Source of the DNA: Skermanella aerolata KACC 11604
GTDB taxonomy: Bacteria; Pseudomonadota; Alphaproteobacteria; Azospirillales; Azospirillaceae
Length of the DNA: 64,000 bases
Reading direction: 5' to 3'
NCBI RefSeq assembly: GCF_000936425.1
Contig: NZ_AVFK01000007.1
Location: 186,001 to 250,000 of the forward strand
Within the stretch, counting starts at the first letter, position 1. The number at the start of each line of letters is the position of its first letter. The notes under the pieces are model-generated. The model saw nothing but the letters and a program-made list of their open reading frames with translations. It was not told the origin of the DNA and did not search any database. Shown piece by piece: positions 9,364 through 17,558 of this stretch. The translations under genes and the position numbers were made by a program.

Positions 9364-9907
9364 AGGCGGTCCGCGCCGCCTGCCGGACGGTCTTCAGCAG
9401 GTCGGAACCGTCGAACAGATGGCCCGGAATGCCCGCCGCCGCCGCCGCCTCGATATCGGTCGACCGGTCGCCGATCAGGAAGCTGCCAGGCCGCTCGACC
9501 GGCCACTCCGCAAGGGCACGCAGCAGCATTCCCGGTTTCGGCTTGCGGCAGTCGCAGCTAAGCCTGAGTGCGTGGTGGACGGCGTCGGGATGATGCGGAC
9601 AGAAGTAGAAGGCATCGATATGGGCACCGGCGGACGCCAGTTGCGCCGCCATCCAGCCGTGCAGCGCATGCACCGCCGCCTCGTCGTAATAGCCGCGCGC
9701 AATGCCGGACTGGTTGGTCACCACGAACACTAGGTAACCCTGCTCGTTGAGCCACCGGATGGCGGCCATCGCACCCTCTACCCAGACGAAGCGGTCGGGA
9801 CTGTGGACATAGCCGTGATCCAGGTTGATCACGCCGTCCCGGTCGAGAAACGCCGCGGGGCGGCGGACCGGCATCTGCCCGGCAAAGCGCCGTTCAGAGC
9901 GGAGCAT
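9326..9907 (-). CDS. gmhB: D-glycero-D-manno-heptose-1,7-bisphosphate 7-phosphatase
   Basis: 193 residues of the HAD-IIIA/HisB-N family. The nucleophile motif FLDRDGVINLD places the catalytic Asp at 22 and the acid/base Asp at 24; motif II is VVTNQSG, and the GmhB zinc loop is present as CPHHPDAVHH followed by CDCRKPKPG. The motif IV aspartates are in GDRSTDIEAA. It removes the C7 phosphate from heptose 1,7-bisphosphate to leave heptose 1-phosphate, the substrate of a nucleotidyltransferase. Its start lies 14 bases inside the upstream gmhA gene, so the pair is translationally coupled. With hddA and the hddC-like gene elsewhere in this locus, the GDP (alpha) branch is more likely than the ADP branch, but anomer preference cannot be read from sequence. 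Confidence 0.88.
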   Translation of the reverse strand: MLRSERRFAGQMPVRRPAAFLDRDGVINLDHGYVHSPDRFVWVEGAMAAIRWLNEQGYLVFVVTNQSGIARGYYDEAAVHALHGWMAAQLASAGAHIDAFYFCPHHPDAVHHALRLSCDCRKPKPGMLLRALAEWPVERPGSFLIGDRSTDIEAAAAAGIPGHLFDGSDLLKTVRQAARTAFSAPREPELSIR

Positions 9908-10493
9908 CGACCGCGTCTTCGACGAAACCGCAGAGAAGGTGTCCGACCGCGATATGCATTTCCTGGATACGCGCGGTATCGGCCGAGGGCACCCTGACGC
10001 AGAGGTCGCACAAATCGGCCATCGCGCCGCCGCCCTCGCCCGTCAGGCCGATGGTCGCGATGCCCATCCGCCGCGCCGTCTCGAGCGCGCGAACAATGTT
10101 CTCGCTGGTGCCGCTGGCCGACAGGGCGACCAGGACGTCGCCGGCACGGCCGATCCCGGCCAATTGGCGCGCAAAGATGTCCTGGAAGCCATAATCGTTG
10201 CCGATCGCCGTCAGAGCCGAGGTGTCCACCGTGAGGGCGATGGCGGCCAGGGGCCGCCGATCCCGCCGGTAGCGTCCCGTCAGCTCCGCCGCGAGATGCT
10301 GGCTGTCGGCGGCGGAACCGCCGTTGCCGCAGAACAGGATCTTGTTGCCGGCCCGCAAGGCCCGGATCAGGCGGACCGCGGCCGCCGCGACGACCGGACC
10401 GCAGGACCTCAGCGCCTCGAAGTTCCGCGCGATGTCCCGGAACGCCCGGTCGGCATCGGCGGCCATCAAACCCTCGATCGTGACCTGTTCCAT
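9894..10493 (-). CDS. gmhA: Sedoheptulose 7-phosphate isomerase (phosphoheptose isomerase)
   Basis: SIS-domain protein of 199 residues when started at the ATG 10491-10493. A longer frame to ATG 10562 exists (222 residues), but the shorter form places the CGNGGSAADSQH phosphosugar loop at residue ~55, as in known GmhA proteins. Other hallmarks are ELTGRYRRDR, the Thr/Ser pair in LVALSASGTSENIV, and IQEMHIAVGH with the catalytic His. The enzyme converts sedoheptulose 7-phosphate to D-glycero-D-manno-heptose 7-phosphate, the first committed step of heptose synthesis. It precedes gmhB with a 14-base overlap and diverges from the GT61 gene. Confidence 0.9.
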   Translation of the reverse strand: MEQVTIEGLMAADADRAFRDIARNFEALRSCGPVVAAAAVRLIRALRAGNKILFCGNGGSAADSQHLAAELTGRYRRDRRPLAAIALTVDTSALTAIGNDYGFQDIFARQLAGIGRAGDVLVALSASGTSENIVRALETARRMGIATIGLTGEGGGAMADLCDLCVRVPSADTARIQEMHIAVGHLLCGFVEDAVDAPL

Positions 10494-10715
10494 GGCGTGT
10501 CCGTACTGGAAAATGCGGGGGGACGGCCATGATCCCGCAATTTTGTTAACGAGATCCTCCATATCGGCACCCGCCCAGCGGCGTGATGAAATTATTTACC
10601 ATTTGCCGTTAAATCTGCGGACCGCGGATCGCCCGCATCCACGCGATCGGAGACTTGAATCCGAGCTTGGAATTGAGCTGGGTGCAGCCCGGCTCGGCTA
10701 TCGCGGGAGGACTTC

Positions 10716-12719
10716 ATGGAGTTGGGGACTTTCATCGATTCGCTCCATACGTCCCCGGCCCTGGAAAACGTGGAATCGCTGAAGACACTCGGAAAGGTGC
10801 TGGCCGGTATGGAGGACGATGCCGAGCGGCGCATGGTCCTGACGGCTCTCGACCTTGACGGCGTCCAGGGTACCGAGGAAACATCGATCTTTCTCCGTAC
10901 CCAGAGGAACCGTTACCGGGAACCGGTCGGCCGGCTGGCGGCACGGACGGATGAGCCCTTCGTGGGGCGTTTCGCGATCTGGAGCCTCGCCCACTTCGCT
11001 GCCGCCAGCGTCCAGGTGTTCGGGTGTCACCCTGCGCATCAAGCCATGCGGGAGGCGGCGATCCACCTCGCCGTCGGCAGCCTGTTAGACTGCTTCGCCG
11101 GCATGGCGTCGGTTCCCAAGGCCATGGGCTGGATGCCGAGGCTGTCCGAATCGCCGGGTATCGGCAACGACGAACCGTTCTGCCGGGATGCCTTCCAACT
11201 GACCCGCGCCGGCGGCCTCAGCATCTTCCACACTCCGGAGGATCTCGGCCAGACACCTGTCGCCACGATCGTCTGCTCACCCGGCCTGGACGAGGCGTCC
11301 CTGGTCGCCCTGTTGAACGACTTCCTTCCACGGTGCGACCGCTTCGCCAAGATCGTCTGCTTTCCGGCGGACAAAGCCGCGTCCCGGCTGGTCGCGAACG
11401 AGATCGGCGATTTCGACGGGCGCCTGACGATGAGGGAGAAGGTGCTCGGCCGGATCTTCTACGATTGGGACAGCCGCACCCTGGAGGTTCGCCCTCTGCG
11501 CATCTGCATGATGGAGGCGGGACTGCCGCGGCCGGAGATCCGGCTGGGCCGTGCGCCGACCCCGCGCGAAACCCTGGGTACGCTGGTCGGCGCCGGCCTC
11601 CCGGCCCCGGGCGTCCGGCATGAGATGTACGCCTGGGGCCTCCTGCGGCAGCCGACCCCGGCGCCGGAATTCGTACCAGTGAGTCGGAAAGCAGATGTCG
11701 CCGCCGTCGCACAGGACGTAAGGACCGACATTAAGCCGATCTATCTCAGCCATTTCAGCCATTGCCGCGTGGCAATGCCGTCGGCGATCGTGTTTTCCGG
11801 GGACTACGTCTACCGCCCGTCGCTCGAGACAATGACGGCATTCGAGAACTTCTTCCACGGCCTGCATTCCGCCGGCGAGGAAGACAGGATCGTCGTCAGC
11901 CGCTATCTCCACTCCGACCGCGCCGGCAGCGAGTTCGTACCGGGCCGCAGTTTCCACGCGCTCAACATCTCGACCCACAACTTCGGACACTTCATGTCCG
12001 AGGTCTTCACCAAGATGCTGGTCCTAAGCGATATCGGCGCGGACGGGTACGACCACGTCGTGGTTCCCGACAATTTCCTCGACTTGGCGAGGCAGGGCTG
12101 CGAAATCCTGGACATCGACCCGGCAAAGCTGATGTCCATCGGGGACGGCAAGGTCTTCGAACATCTGACCTACGCCAACTGCAACCAGGACAGCTACCTT
12201 GGCACGGTCGCCGAAGGTCGCCATGCCGCCCGCCCGTTCCGCCTGCCCGATGTCGAGGGCGGCGACCGGATCTACCTGTCGCGGCTCGACGCCTCCCATC
12301 GCTTCATCATGAACGAGCAGGAAGTGATCGATGTCGTCCGGTCCAGAGGATTCGAAGTGCTGACGGGCCGGGGCATGGGCCTCGCCGAGACCATCGCGCG
12401 CGTCCGCAAGGCCCGGATCATCGTCGGCACCTCCGGCCCGTTCGCGCAGGCGCTGATCTTCAAGCAGCCGGGGTCGGTCTTCATCGAGCTCGCTTCCGAA
12501 GAGTTCTTCGCCATCAACCAGAGCGGACGCTGGAGAATGCCCACAAAGGATGCATGGCACGTGGGGCTCGTGACCGGCACCCGGCTGGGCACTGTCACCG
12601 GGCCGGGCTTCACATGGTCCGGAGCCGACGAGGAGTACATGCGCTACATGACAAACTTCATGATAAGGCCGAACGAACTGCGCGAGGTTCTGGACCGGGC
12701 ACTCCAGGCACTAGGCTGA
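10716..12719 (+). CDS. Glycosyltransferase family 61 protein with long N-terminal region
   Basis: 667 residues, ATG 10716 preceded by GGGAGG at good spacing. The C-terminal half (~340-667) is a GT61/DUF563 domain: NISTHNFGHFMSEVFTKM, IYLSRLDASHRFIMNEQEVIDVV, and the acceptor-side segment IVGTSGPFAQALIFKQPGSVFIEL. GT61 enzymes transfer sugars such as xylose or GlcNAc in plants and act on surface glycans in bacteria. The first ~340 residues are not recognised; they contain a helical segment (AIWSLAHFAAASVQVFG) and a possible Rossmann-like stretch (VATIVCSPGLDEASL), and may be a second, diverged transferase or scaffold domain. This is the only clear glycosyltransferase in the locus. It is followed 8 bases later by the hddC-like fusion gene, so the two are probably one operon. 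Confidence 0.8.
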   Translation: MELGTFIDSLHTSPALENVESLKTLGKVLAGMEDDAERRMVLTALDLDGVQGTEETSIFLRTQRNRYREPVGRLAARTDEPFVGRFAIWSLAHFAAASVQVFGCHPAHQAMREAAIHLAVGSLLDCFAGMASVPKAMGWMPRLSESPGIGNDEPFCRDAFQLTRAGGLSIFHTPEDLGQTPVATIVCSPGLDEASLVALLNDFLPRCDRFAKIVCFPADKAASRLVANEIGDFDGRLTMREKVLGRIFYDWDSRTLEVRPLRICMMEAGLPRPEIRLGRAPTPRETLGTLVGAGLPAPGVRHEMYAWGLLRQPTPAPEFVPVSRKADVAAVAQDVRTDIKPIYLSHFSHCRVAMPSAIVFSGDYVYRPSLETMTAFENFFHGLHSAGEEDRIVVSRYLHSDRAGSEFVPGRSFHALNISTHNFGHFMSEVFTKMLVLSDIGADGYDHVVVPDNFLDLARQGCEILDIDPAKLMSIGDGKVFEHLTYANCNQDSYLGTVAEGRHAARPFRLPDVEGGDRIYLSRLDASHRFIMNEQEVIDVVRSRGFEVLTGRGMGLAETIARVRKARIIVGTSGPFAQALIFKQPGSVFIELASEEFFAINQSGRWRMPTKDAWHVGLVTGTRLGTVTGPGFTWSGADEEYMRYMTNFMIRPNELREVLDRALQALG

Positions 12720-12727
12720 AGCGCCGG

Positions 12728-13891
12728 ATGGAACAGCACCGCGGCGGAGAACACCGGGACATGCCCCAACCACCCTTGCCCCAGCCGCCCTTGCCCCGCC
12801 AAGCCGTCTTTCTCGTGGGCGGGCGGGGCAGCCGGCTCGGTGCCCTGACCGACGACGCCCCCAAGCCGATGCTGACGGTCGGCGACCGTCCCTTCCTGGA
12901 CCACCTGATCGGCGAGGCGGGCCGGTTCGGCATCGAACGCGTCCTGTTGCTATGCGGTTACCGGGCAGGTCACATCGCCGACCATTACGCCGGACGCCGG
13001 TTCGACGGCGTAACGCTCGACATGATCGTCGAAACCGAGCCGGCCGGTACGGGCGGCGCCGTGCGCCACGCTGCCGACCGGTTGGACGACATCTTCTTCC
13101 TAGCCAACGGAGATTCCTGCTTCGACATAAACTGGCTCGACCTTGCCGCCTGGGATGCCGGGAACGAAGTGGTCGGCCGGATGGCGCTGCGGGCCATTCC
13201 TCCCGGCGGACGCTACGGAAGGGTGACACTCGAGAACGGACGGGTCACCGCCTTCCATGCCGCCTCGGGTGGGTTTGACGGGCCGATGAATGCTGGTCTC
13301 TACGTCCTACGGCGCGAGGTGCTCGACTGGATCGAGCGGGTTCCCTGCTCGCTGGAACAGGACGTGTTCCCTCGCCTCGCATCGGCGGACCGGCTGGCGG
13401 GACGCGTCTACGACCGCTTCTTCCTGGATATCGGCGTCCCGGACGACTATGCGCGCAGCCAGACCGAGGTGCCGGCCTTCCTGCACCGGCCGGCGGCGTT
13501 CCTGCGGCTCGATTGCCTGCTCCATGACGGCCTGCTCCACGACGGCGGCCTGCGCTGGATGCCCAACGCACGGGCAGCGGTCAAGCGGCTCAACGACAAC
13601 GGCTACTACGTGTTCGTCATGGGCGAAGGCTTGGCTGCGCGGGGAGCGGCGATCCGGCGGATCGCCAAGGACCTGCGCGCCATCGGCGGCCATCTCGACG
13701 ATGTCGTGGAGGGTGTCGACGGCGTTGCCAGCGCGATCGGACAGTGTCTTGAACGCTGGCTGGCGAAGCCGTGCGGCAGCTTTCTCGCGACCGGGCGTCG
13801 GGACGATCTGGCGGCGTCCGCCGCCGCCGGTCTGCCCGTCTACCTGATCGCCGCGGGCGGTTTGCCCGATGTCGTAGCGGCCCTTACGTGA
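12728..13891 (+). CDS. hddC: HddC-like heptose 1-phosphate guanylyltransferase fused to a degenerate HAD domain
   Basis: 387 residues from ATG 12728 (ATG 12761 is an alternative start); the frame is open upstream only as an antisense-type shadow. Residues ~27-250 are a sugar nucleotidyltransferase: FLVGGRGSRLGALTDDAPKPML is the NTP-binding signature, and LANGDSCFDINW supplies the metal-binding Asp. This is the HddC/ManC-like class that makes GDP-heptose from heptose 1-phosphate. Residues ~255-387 align with GmhB but have lost the catalytic residues: FLDRDG of GmhB reads FLRLDC, VVTNQSG reads VFVMGEG, and GDRSTD reads TGRRDD. The C-terminal part is thus probably a pseudo-phosphatase, structural or regulatory. 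The GDP specificity is inferred from the partner genes (hddA, GMD-type dehydratase). The 3' end overlaps the convergent PhyH gene by 8 bases. Confidence 0.78.
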   Translation: MEQHRGGEHRDMPQPPLPQPPLPRQAVFLVGGRGSRLGALTDDAPKPMLTVGDRPFLDHLIGEAGRFGIERVLLLCGYRAGHIADHYAGRRFDGVTLDMIVETEPAGTGGAVRHAADRLDDIFFLANGDSCFDINWLDLAAWDAGNEVVGRMALRAIPPGGRYGRVTLENGRVTAFHAASGGFDGPMNAGLYVLRREVLDWIERVPCSLEQDVFPRLASADRLAGRVYDRFFLDIGVPDDYARSQTEVPAFLHRPAAFLRLDCLLHDGLLHDGGLRWMPNARAAVKRLNDNGYYVFVMGEGLAARGAAIRRIAKDLRAIGGHLDDVVEGVDGVASAIGQCLERWLAKPCGSFLATGRRDDLAASAAAGLPVYLIAAGGLPDVVAALT

Positions 13892-14861
13892 CCGACCCGA
13901 GCGCGTCCTCCAGCCGAACTCCGAGGGGCAGGGAGAAGGCCGCCTGTTCGCCGCCGACGGTCCTTACGGCAAGGAACTCCACGCTTTCCCCCGCGACCTC
14001 CACCGTATTGCGGCGGATCGCCACCGGCCGGTTCGGTTCGACCTCGGGACGGTTGGTGACGACGTAGCGCATCCCAAGACAGGTCCGTTCGACCGTGTTG
14101 CCGTAGACCCTGAACCGGTTGCGGCCCAACAATTTTGTTGGGATATAGTGGCCGGTCAGGGATTTCCGCGAGCGGCTCGGATCGACGTTGGGCAGCGCGC
14201 CGTGGATGACGTCGCCGTGCCAGATCAGGGCGTCGCCAGCCGCGAGGTCCGGTACGAACCGCTTGGCTTCCAGCCCGCCCATGGTCCGTTCGAGCGCGTT
14301 GAGATAGGCGGCGTTGTCGGCGTTGAACAACTCCACCCCTGGCCCCTCGACGTGGGAGTCGGCGACGACGTAGAAGCGGCCTGCATCCACATGGATGTCT
14401 TCCAGCGCCAGCCAGAAGCCGATCATGGCGCCGCGCGGTTCGGAATCGATGTAGTAGGAATCCTGATGCGGCTCCGTCCCTGGATTGAAGTCGAAGAACA
14501 TCGACTGGTGAAGGCAATATTCGGCATAGTCAGGGTTCAAGTCCGCCAAGCGGTCCTGGACTTCGCGGCTGCACAGGATCGACAGGGCCAACCCGGAAAA
14601 GCCGGGATAGTTCTCAAGGACGTGCGGGTTCTTCAGGCCTTCGGCGAGGTAGCCGAACTCGGTCAGGCGGTTGGGCGCGTCGTAGGCATGGGGATGACGG
14701 CTGTCGCCCGACTCGCGGCGGAAGCGCGGCTGGCGGGCCAGCACGTCGTCCGCGTTCAGCACCGTGGCGCGGTATTCCACCAGCAGCCTCTCGATGCGGT
14801 CAGCTGGGATCAGGTCGCGGCACAGCAGGAAGCCATGTTCAGACCAGTCGTTCCGCATCAT
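13884..14861 (-). CDS. Phytanoyl-CoA dioxygenase (PhyH) family protein
   Basis: 325 residues beginning with two adjacent ATGs after a strong AGGAGCGAC. The non-haem iron triad of PhyH enzymes is visible: His132-x-Asp134 in EPHQDSYYID and His220 in GDVIHGALPN, followed by an Arg-rich segment (SRSRKSL) suited to binding 2-oxoglutarate. Such enzymes hydroxylate lipids, sugars or small molecules using 2-oxoglutarate and oxygen. It reads away from the hddC-like fusion gene and towards lower coordinates with its 3' end overlapping that gene by 8 bases. Within this locus a glycan-, lipid- or nucleotide-sugar substrate is likely, but no substrate can be named. It is one of three oxygenases of this general type in the cluster. 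Confidence 0.82.
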   Translation of the reverse strand: MMRNDWSEHGFLLCRDLIPADRIERLLVEYRATVLNADDVLARQPRFRRESGDSRHPHAYDAPNRLTEFGYLAEGLKNPHVLENYPGFSGLALSILCSREVQDRLADLNPDYAEYCLHQSMFFDFNPGTEPHQDSYYIDSEPRGAMIGFWLALEDIHVDAGRFYVVADSHVEGPGVELFNADNAAYLNALERTMGGLEAKRFVPDLAAGDALIWHGDVIHGALPNVDPSRSRKSLTGHYIPTKLLGRNRFRVYGNTVERTCLGMRYVVTNRPEVEPNRPVAIRRNTVEVAGESVEFLAVRTVGGEQAAFSLPLGVRLEDALGSVT

Positions 14862-15095
14862 GTCGCTCCTTTCTTCATGCGTAAGTAGCGCTGGGCCAGC
14901 CGCTCCGCTCCGGGCGTGCGGCAGTGTCGATCGTCGTCAGTCGGCGTCGCGGACGAACTCTTGCCTCCGATCGTCGAGGAACGAAGATCGACCTATCGAA
15001 TGCGCTGGCGGGTGCCGGAGACCAGGGCATGCGGTAGCCGTGAGCAAGGGTTATCCGGTAGACGTCCATCTCGACGATGCAGCCCAATAAATGAT

Positions 15096-15890
15096 TCAAT
15101 CCTTGATGAAATAGCCTTGGGGTTGGGTGGACCACGCGAAGCGGCGCCACTTCGGCTTGTAGCCGATCCGGTCGAAATACTCGTCCGCCGCGGCGGACTC
15201 GCCCTGCCAGGGAATGAGGCCGTATTCATCGAAGACGACGACCCCACCGTTGACCACCAGCGGGAAAAGGTGTTCCAGGGCCGCCCGCGTTGGCTCGTAG
15301 AGATCGGCGTCCAGATGCAGCAGGGAAATCCGCAGGCCTGGATTTTCCTCCAGGAAGCGCGGCAGGCTTTCCTTGACGTCGCCTTCCACGAGATGGCTGC
15401 GGGCGACGCCGGGGATGAGGTTGTCCTGGTTATGGACGTCGATCAGCTCGAGGATCTCGCCGCGCACGTCGCTCGTCTCGAAACCGCCCGGCATCTTGCC
15501 GTCGCGCGGGTCCATCGCCCCGTCCTTGGCGTTGAAATCGGTCAGCCCCTGGAAATGGTCGAAGCCGAAGACCTTGCGCCGTCGGTCGGTCGCGCAGAAA
15601 GTTTCCATCAGCTTGTGCCAGGTCAGGAAGCTCGACCCCCGGTAGACGCCGATCTCGACGAAGCATCCCGGCAGGTCCAGCGCCATCTTGAACAGTTCGT
15701 AATGGGCCAGGAACCGGGTCAGGTGCTGGCGCCGCACATAGCTGGGCCACAGCGACAGGACATGTTTCAGGCTGTGGCCGTGGTCCTCCACGGTTCCGGT
15801 GACCCGCTCCCAATAGTCGGCGTCCTGGCGCGTGCGGTGTCCCTGGGTCTCGCCTTGCGGCACGTCGGTGGTCGGTTTGTCCTGGCTCAT
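15096..15890 (-). CDS. TylF/MycF-type O-methyltransferase (copy 1)
   Basis: 264 residues. The class I SAM-binding motif is GCFVEIGVYRGSSFLTW, with the acidic motif II in KVFGFDHFQGL. A metal-binding Asp cluster typical of TylF/MycF methyltransferases appears as LLHLDADLYEPT followed by VVVFDEYG. Family members methylate sugar hydroxyls (for example on macrolide sugars) in a magnesium-dependent way. The protein ends in a short hydrophobic segment, QPQGYFIKD. It is a paralog of the next gene (16067-16831): the shared segments RFLAHYELF, DLPG and EIGV/ELGVFRG show a tandem duplication. Together with the oxygenases and FkbM gene, this suggests methylation of surface sugars. The gap 14862-15095 holds no supported gene. 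Confidence 0.82.
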   Translation of the reverse strand: MSQDKPTTDVPQGETQGHRTRQDADYWERVTGTVEDHGHSLKHVLSLWPSYVRRQHLTRFLAHYELFKMALDLPGCFVEIGVYRGSSFLTWHKLMETFCATDRRRKVFGFDHFQGLTDFNAKDGAMDPRDGKMPGGFETSDVRGEILELIDVHNQDNLIPGVARSHLVEGDVKESLPRFLEENPGLRISLLHLDADLYEPTRAALEHLFPLVVNGGVVVFDEYGLIPWQGESAAADEYFDRIGYKPKWRRFAWSTQPQGYFIKD

Positions 15891-16066
15891 TACGTCTCGC
15901 GGAATACAGTGGAACCGTCCGCCGTAGCACCCGCATCGACGAGGCGTCCGACGGCATCAGCCGAATGGGGGTATGTGTTTTCCGAATTATTTAACACGAT
16001 AGTCATATGCGGTCAAATTTCCGCAGGGCGATTGCACCTTGCCGGACCGGTCCGTCCACCGCGCCG

Positions 16067-16831
16067 TTATTTCTTGACGAGGTAGGCGCCGGGATTGCTG
16101 CACCAGTGGAAGCGGCGCAGCTCGATGCTCTGCCCGGCGAAGAACTCGTCGACGGCCCGGCTCTCGCCTTCCCATGGCGGGATGCCGTACTCGTCGAAGG
16201 CGACGATGCCGCCGGGCACCACCAGCGGCCAGAGCTGTTCCAGCGCGATCCTGGTCGGGCGGTAGAGATCGACGTCGAAATGCAGCAGCGAGATCCGCAT
16301 GCCCGGATTGTTGGCCACGTAGTCGACCACGGTCTGCTCGATATCGCCCTTGACCAGATGGATCCGCGGCTTGTACGGGATGAAGCGGTCGGCGTCGAAG
16401 ATCGAGATGACGTCTTCCAGCGGCGCTTCGAACCCGCCGCTGTCGAAGCCGCCGGCCTTCTTCTGCACGTCGCCGACGGCCGCGCCGTCCTTGGGGTCCA
16501 GGTCGCCGAAACCGCGGAAGTTGTCGAAGCCGACCACCTTCTTGTGGCGGTCGCCCATGTTGCGCACTTCCAGGAAGTTCGCCCAGGACAGCAGGGAAGT
16601 CCCGCGGAACACCCCCAGCTCGACGATGTCGCCCGGCAGGTCGACCGTTGCGCGGAACAGCTCGTAATGGGCCAGGAACCGCTTCAGGTAGGTCCGGCGG
16701 GCATAGAGCGGAAAGTTCTTCCAGACTTCCGTCCGCGAGATGTCGAAGGTCTCGAAATGCCGTTCGAGCATCTCCTCGACGTTGTCGTCTGCGTGGAAAT
16801 TGACGCGCCCGTCGAAGGAAGGTTTGGTCAT
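16067..16831 (-). CDS. TylF/MycF-type O-methyltransferase (copy 2)
   Basis: 254 residues, paralog of the preceding methyltransferase (about half the residues in the SAM and metal motifs are identical by eye). Motifs: DIVELGVFRGTSLLSW, KVVGFDNFRGFGD, LLHFDVDLYRPT with the metal Asp residues, and IVAFDEYGIPPWEGES. The expected reaction is O-methylation of a sugar hydroxyl. Its ATG at 16829-16831 overlaps the stop of the oxygenase gene upstream (ATGA), so the two are translationally coupled and probably act on the same product. The C-terminus PGAYLVKK is similar to that of copy 1. The intergenic space 15891-16066 between the two copies shows an AT-rich stretch near 15980 that could carry a promoter for copy 1. 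Confidence 0.82.
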   Translation of the reverse strand: MTKPSFDGRVNFHADDNVEEMLERHFETFDISRTEVWKNFPLYARRTYLKRFLAHYELFRATVDLPGDIVELGVFRGTSLLSWANFLEVRNMGDRHKKVVGFDNFRGFGDLDPKDGAAVGDVQKKAGGFDSGGFEAPLEDVISIFDADRFIPYKPRIHLVKGDIEQTVVDYVANNPGMRISLLHFDVDLYRPTRIALEQLWPLVVPGGIVAFDEYGIPPWEGESRAVDEFFAGQSIELRRFHWCSNPGAYLVKK

Positions 16832-17541
16832 TCCGGAAACTCCCGCTGCGAGCCGTCCGTCCGGACGAAGCAGCCTTTCTCGATGTCGAAATAATCCTTG
16901 TCCGGAAGGGCCTCCGCCGGGATGACGAACCGGTACTCGAAGGACCGCCGGTCGATCGTGCCGTCAGGAGCCGGGATGGTCTGGTGCGGCGCCAGGTCGC
17001 CGAACACCAGCGCATCCCCGAACGACAGCTCGAAACGCCGGAGCCCGGCGAAGTCACGGTCCAGGATCGCGGCGCCGTGGTTGCCGAACGCCGCATGGTC
17101 CAGCTCGCCGTACTCGCCCTCGGCGAATTCCAGCGAGGCGCATTGGCGCGGGTCGGGCTCCAGCGGCACGAAGCAGGTGATCAACCGGGCATGCTTGCGG
17201 GACATCAGCCTTACGTAGCCGGCGTCCTGATGCCACGGCACCAGATGGTCGCCGGCCCTGATATGGCGGATCTGGACGGGAAACAGCAGCCAGGTGAAGG
17301 GGCGCAGCCGTTCCACCAGTTCCGCCGGGGCATTGCGCCAGGGATCGTACCAGCGCGGATCGAACCGGAACGCGGAGGTCGAGGCGCCCATGCTGACCCG
17401 CAGGGCGTCGTTCTCGTCGAGCACCTGGGACTGCCTGACCTCTTCTTCGCGCAGGAAGTGCTCGCGCACGCTTCCCAGGACGCCGGGGTCGAGCAAGCCC
17501 TTCTCGTGGCTAATGAAGCATCTGGTATCGGTCGGCAGCAT
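16828..17541 (-). CDS. 2-oxoglutarate/Fe(II)-dependent dioxygenase-like protein
   Basis: 237 residues. The iron facial triad is visible as His104-x-Asp106 in VPWHQDAGYV and a distal His186 in GDLAPHQT, followed by the Arg of FEYRFVIP about 15 residues on. These match the PhyH-like/2OG oxygenase superfamily, although the overall sequence is more diverged than the other two oxygenases in the locus. The function is probably hydroxylation of a sugar or lipid component. It is directly upstream of methyltransferase copy 2 with a 4-base ATGA overlap, an arrangement that would suit hydroxylation followed by O-methylation of the new hydroxyl; this order is inference. It ends 17 bases beyond the 3' end of the FkbM gene on the same strand and is likely in one operon with it. 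Confidence 0.72.
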   Translation of the reverse strand: MLPTDTRCFISHEKGLLDPGVLGSVREHFLREEEVRQSQVLDENDALRVSMGASTSAFRFDPRWYDPWRNAPAELVERLRPFTWLLFPVQIRHIRAGDHLVPWHQDAGYVRLMSRKHARLITCFVPLEPDPRQCASLEFAEGEYGELDHAAFGNHGAAILDRDFAGLRRFELSFGDALVFGDLAPHQTIPAPDGTIDRRSFEYRFVIPAEALPDKDYFDIEKGCFVRTDGSQREFPE

Positions 17542-17558
17542 GGTCTGATCGGCCCTTT

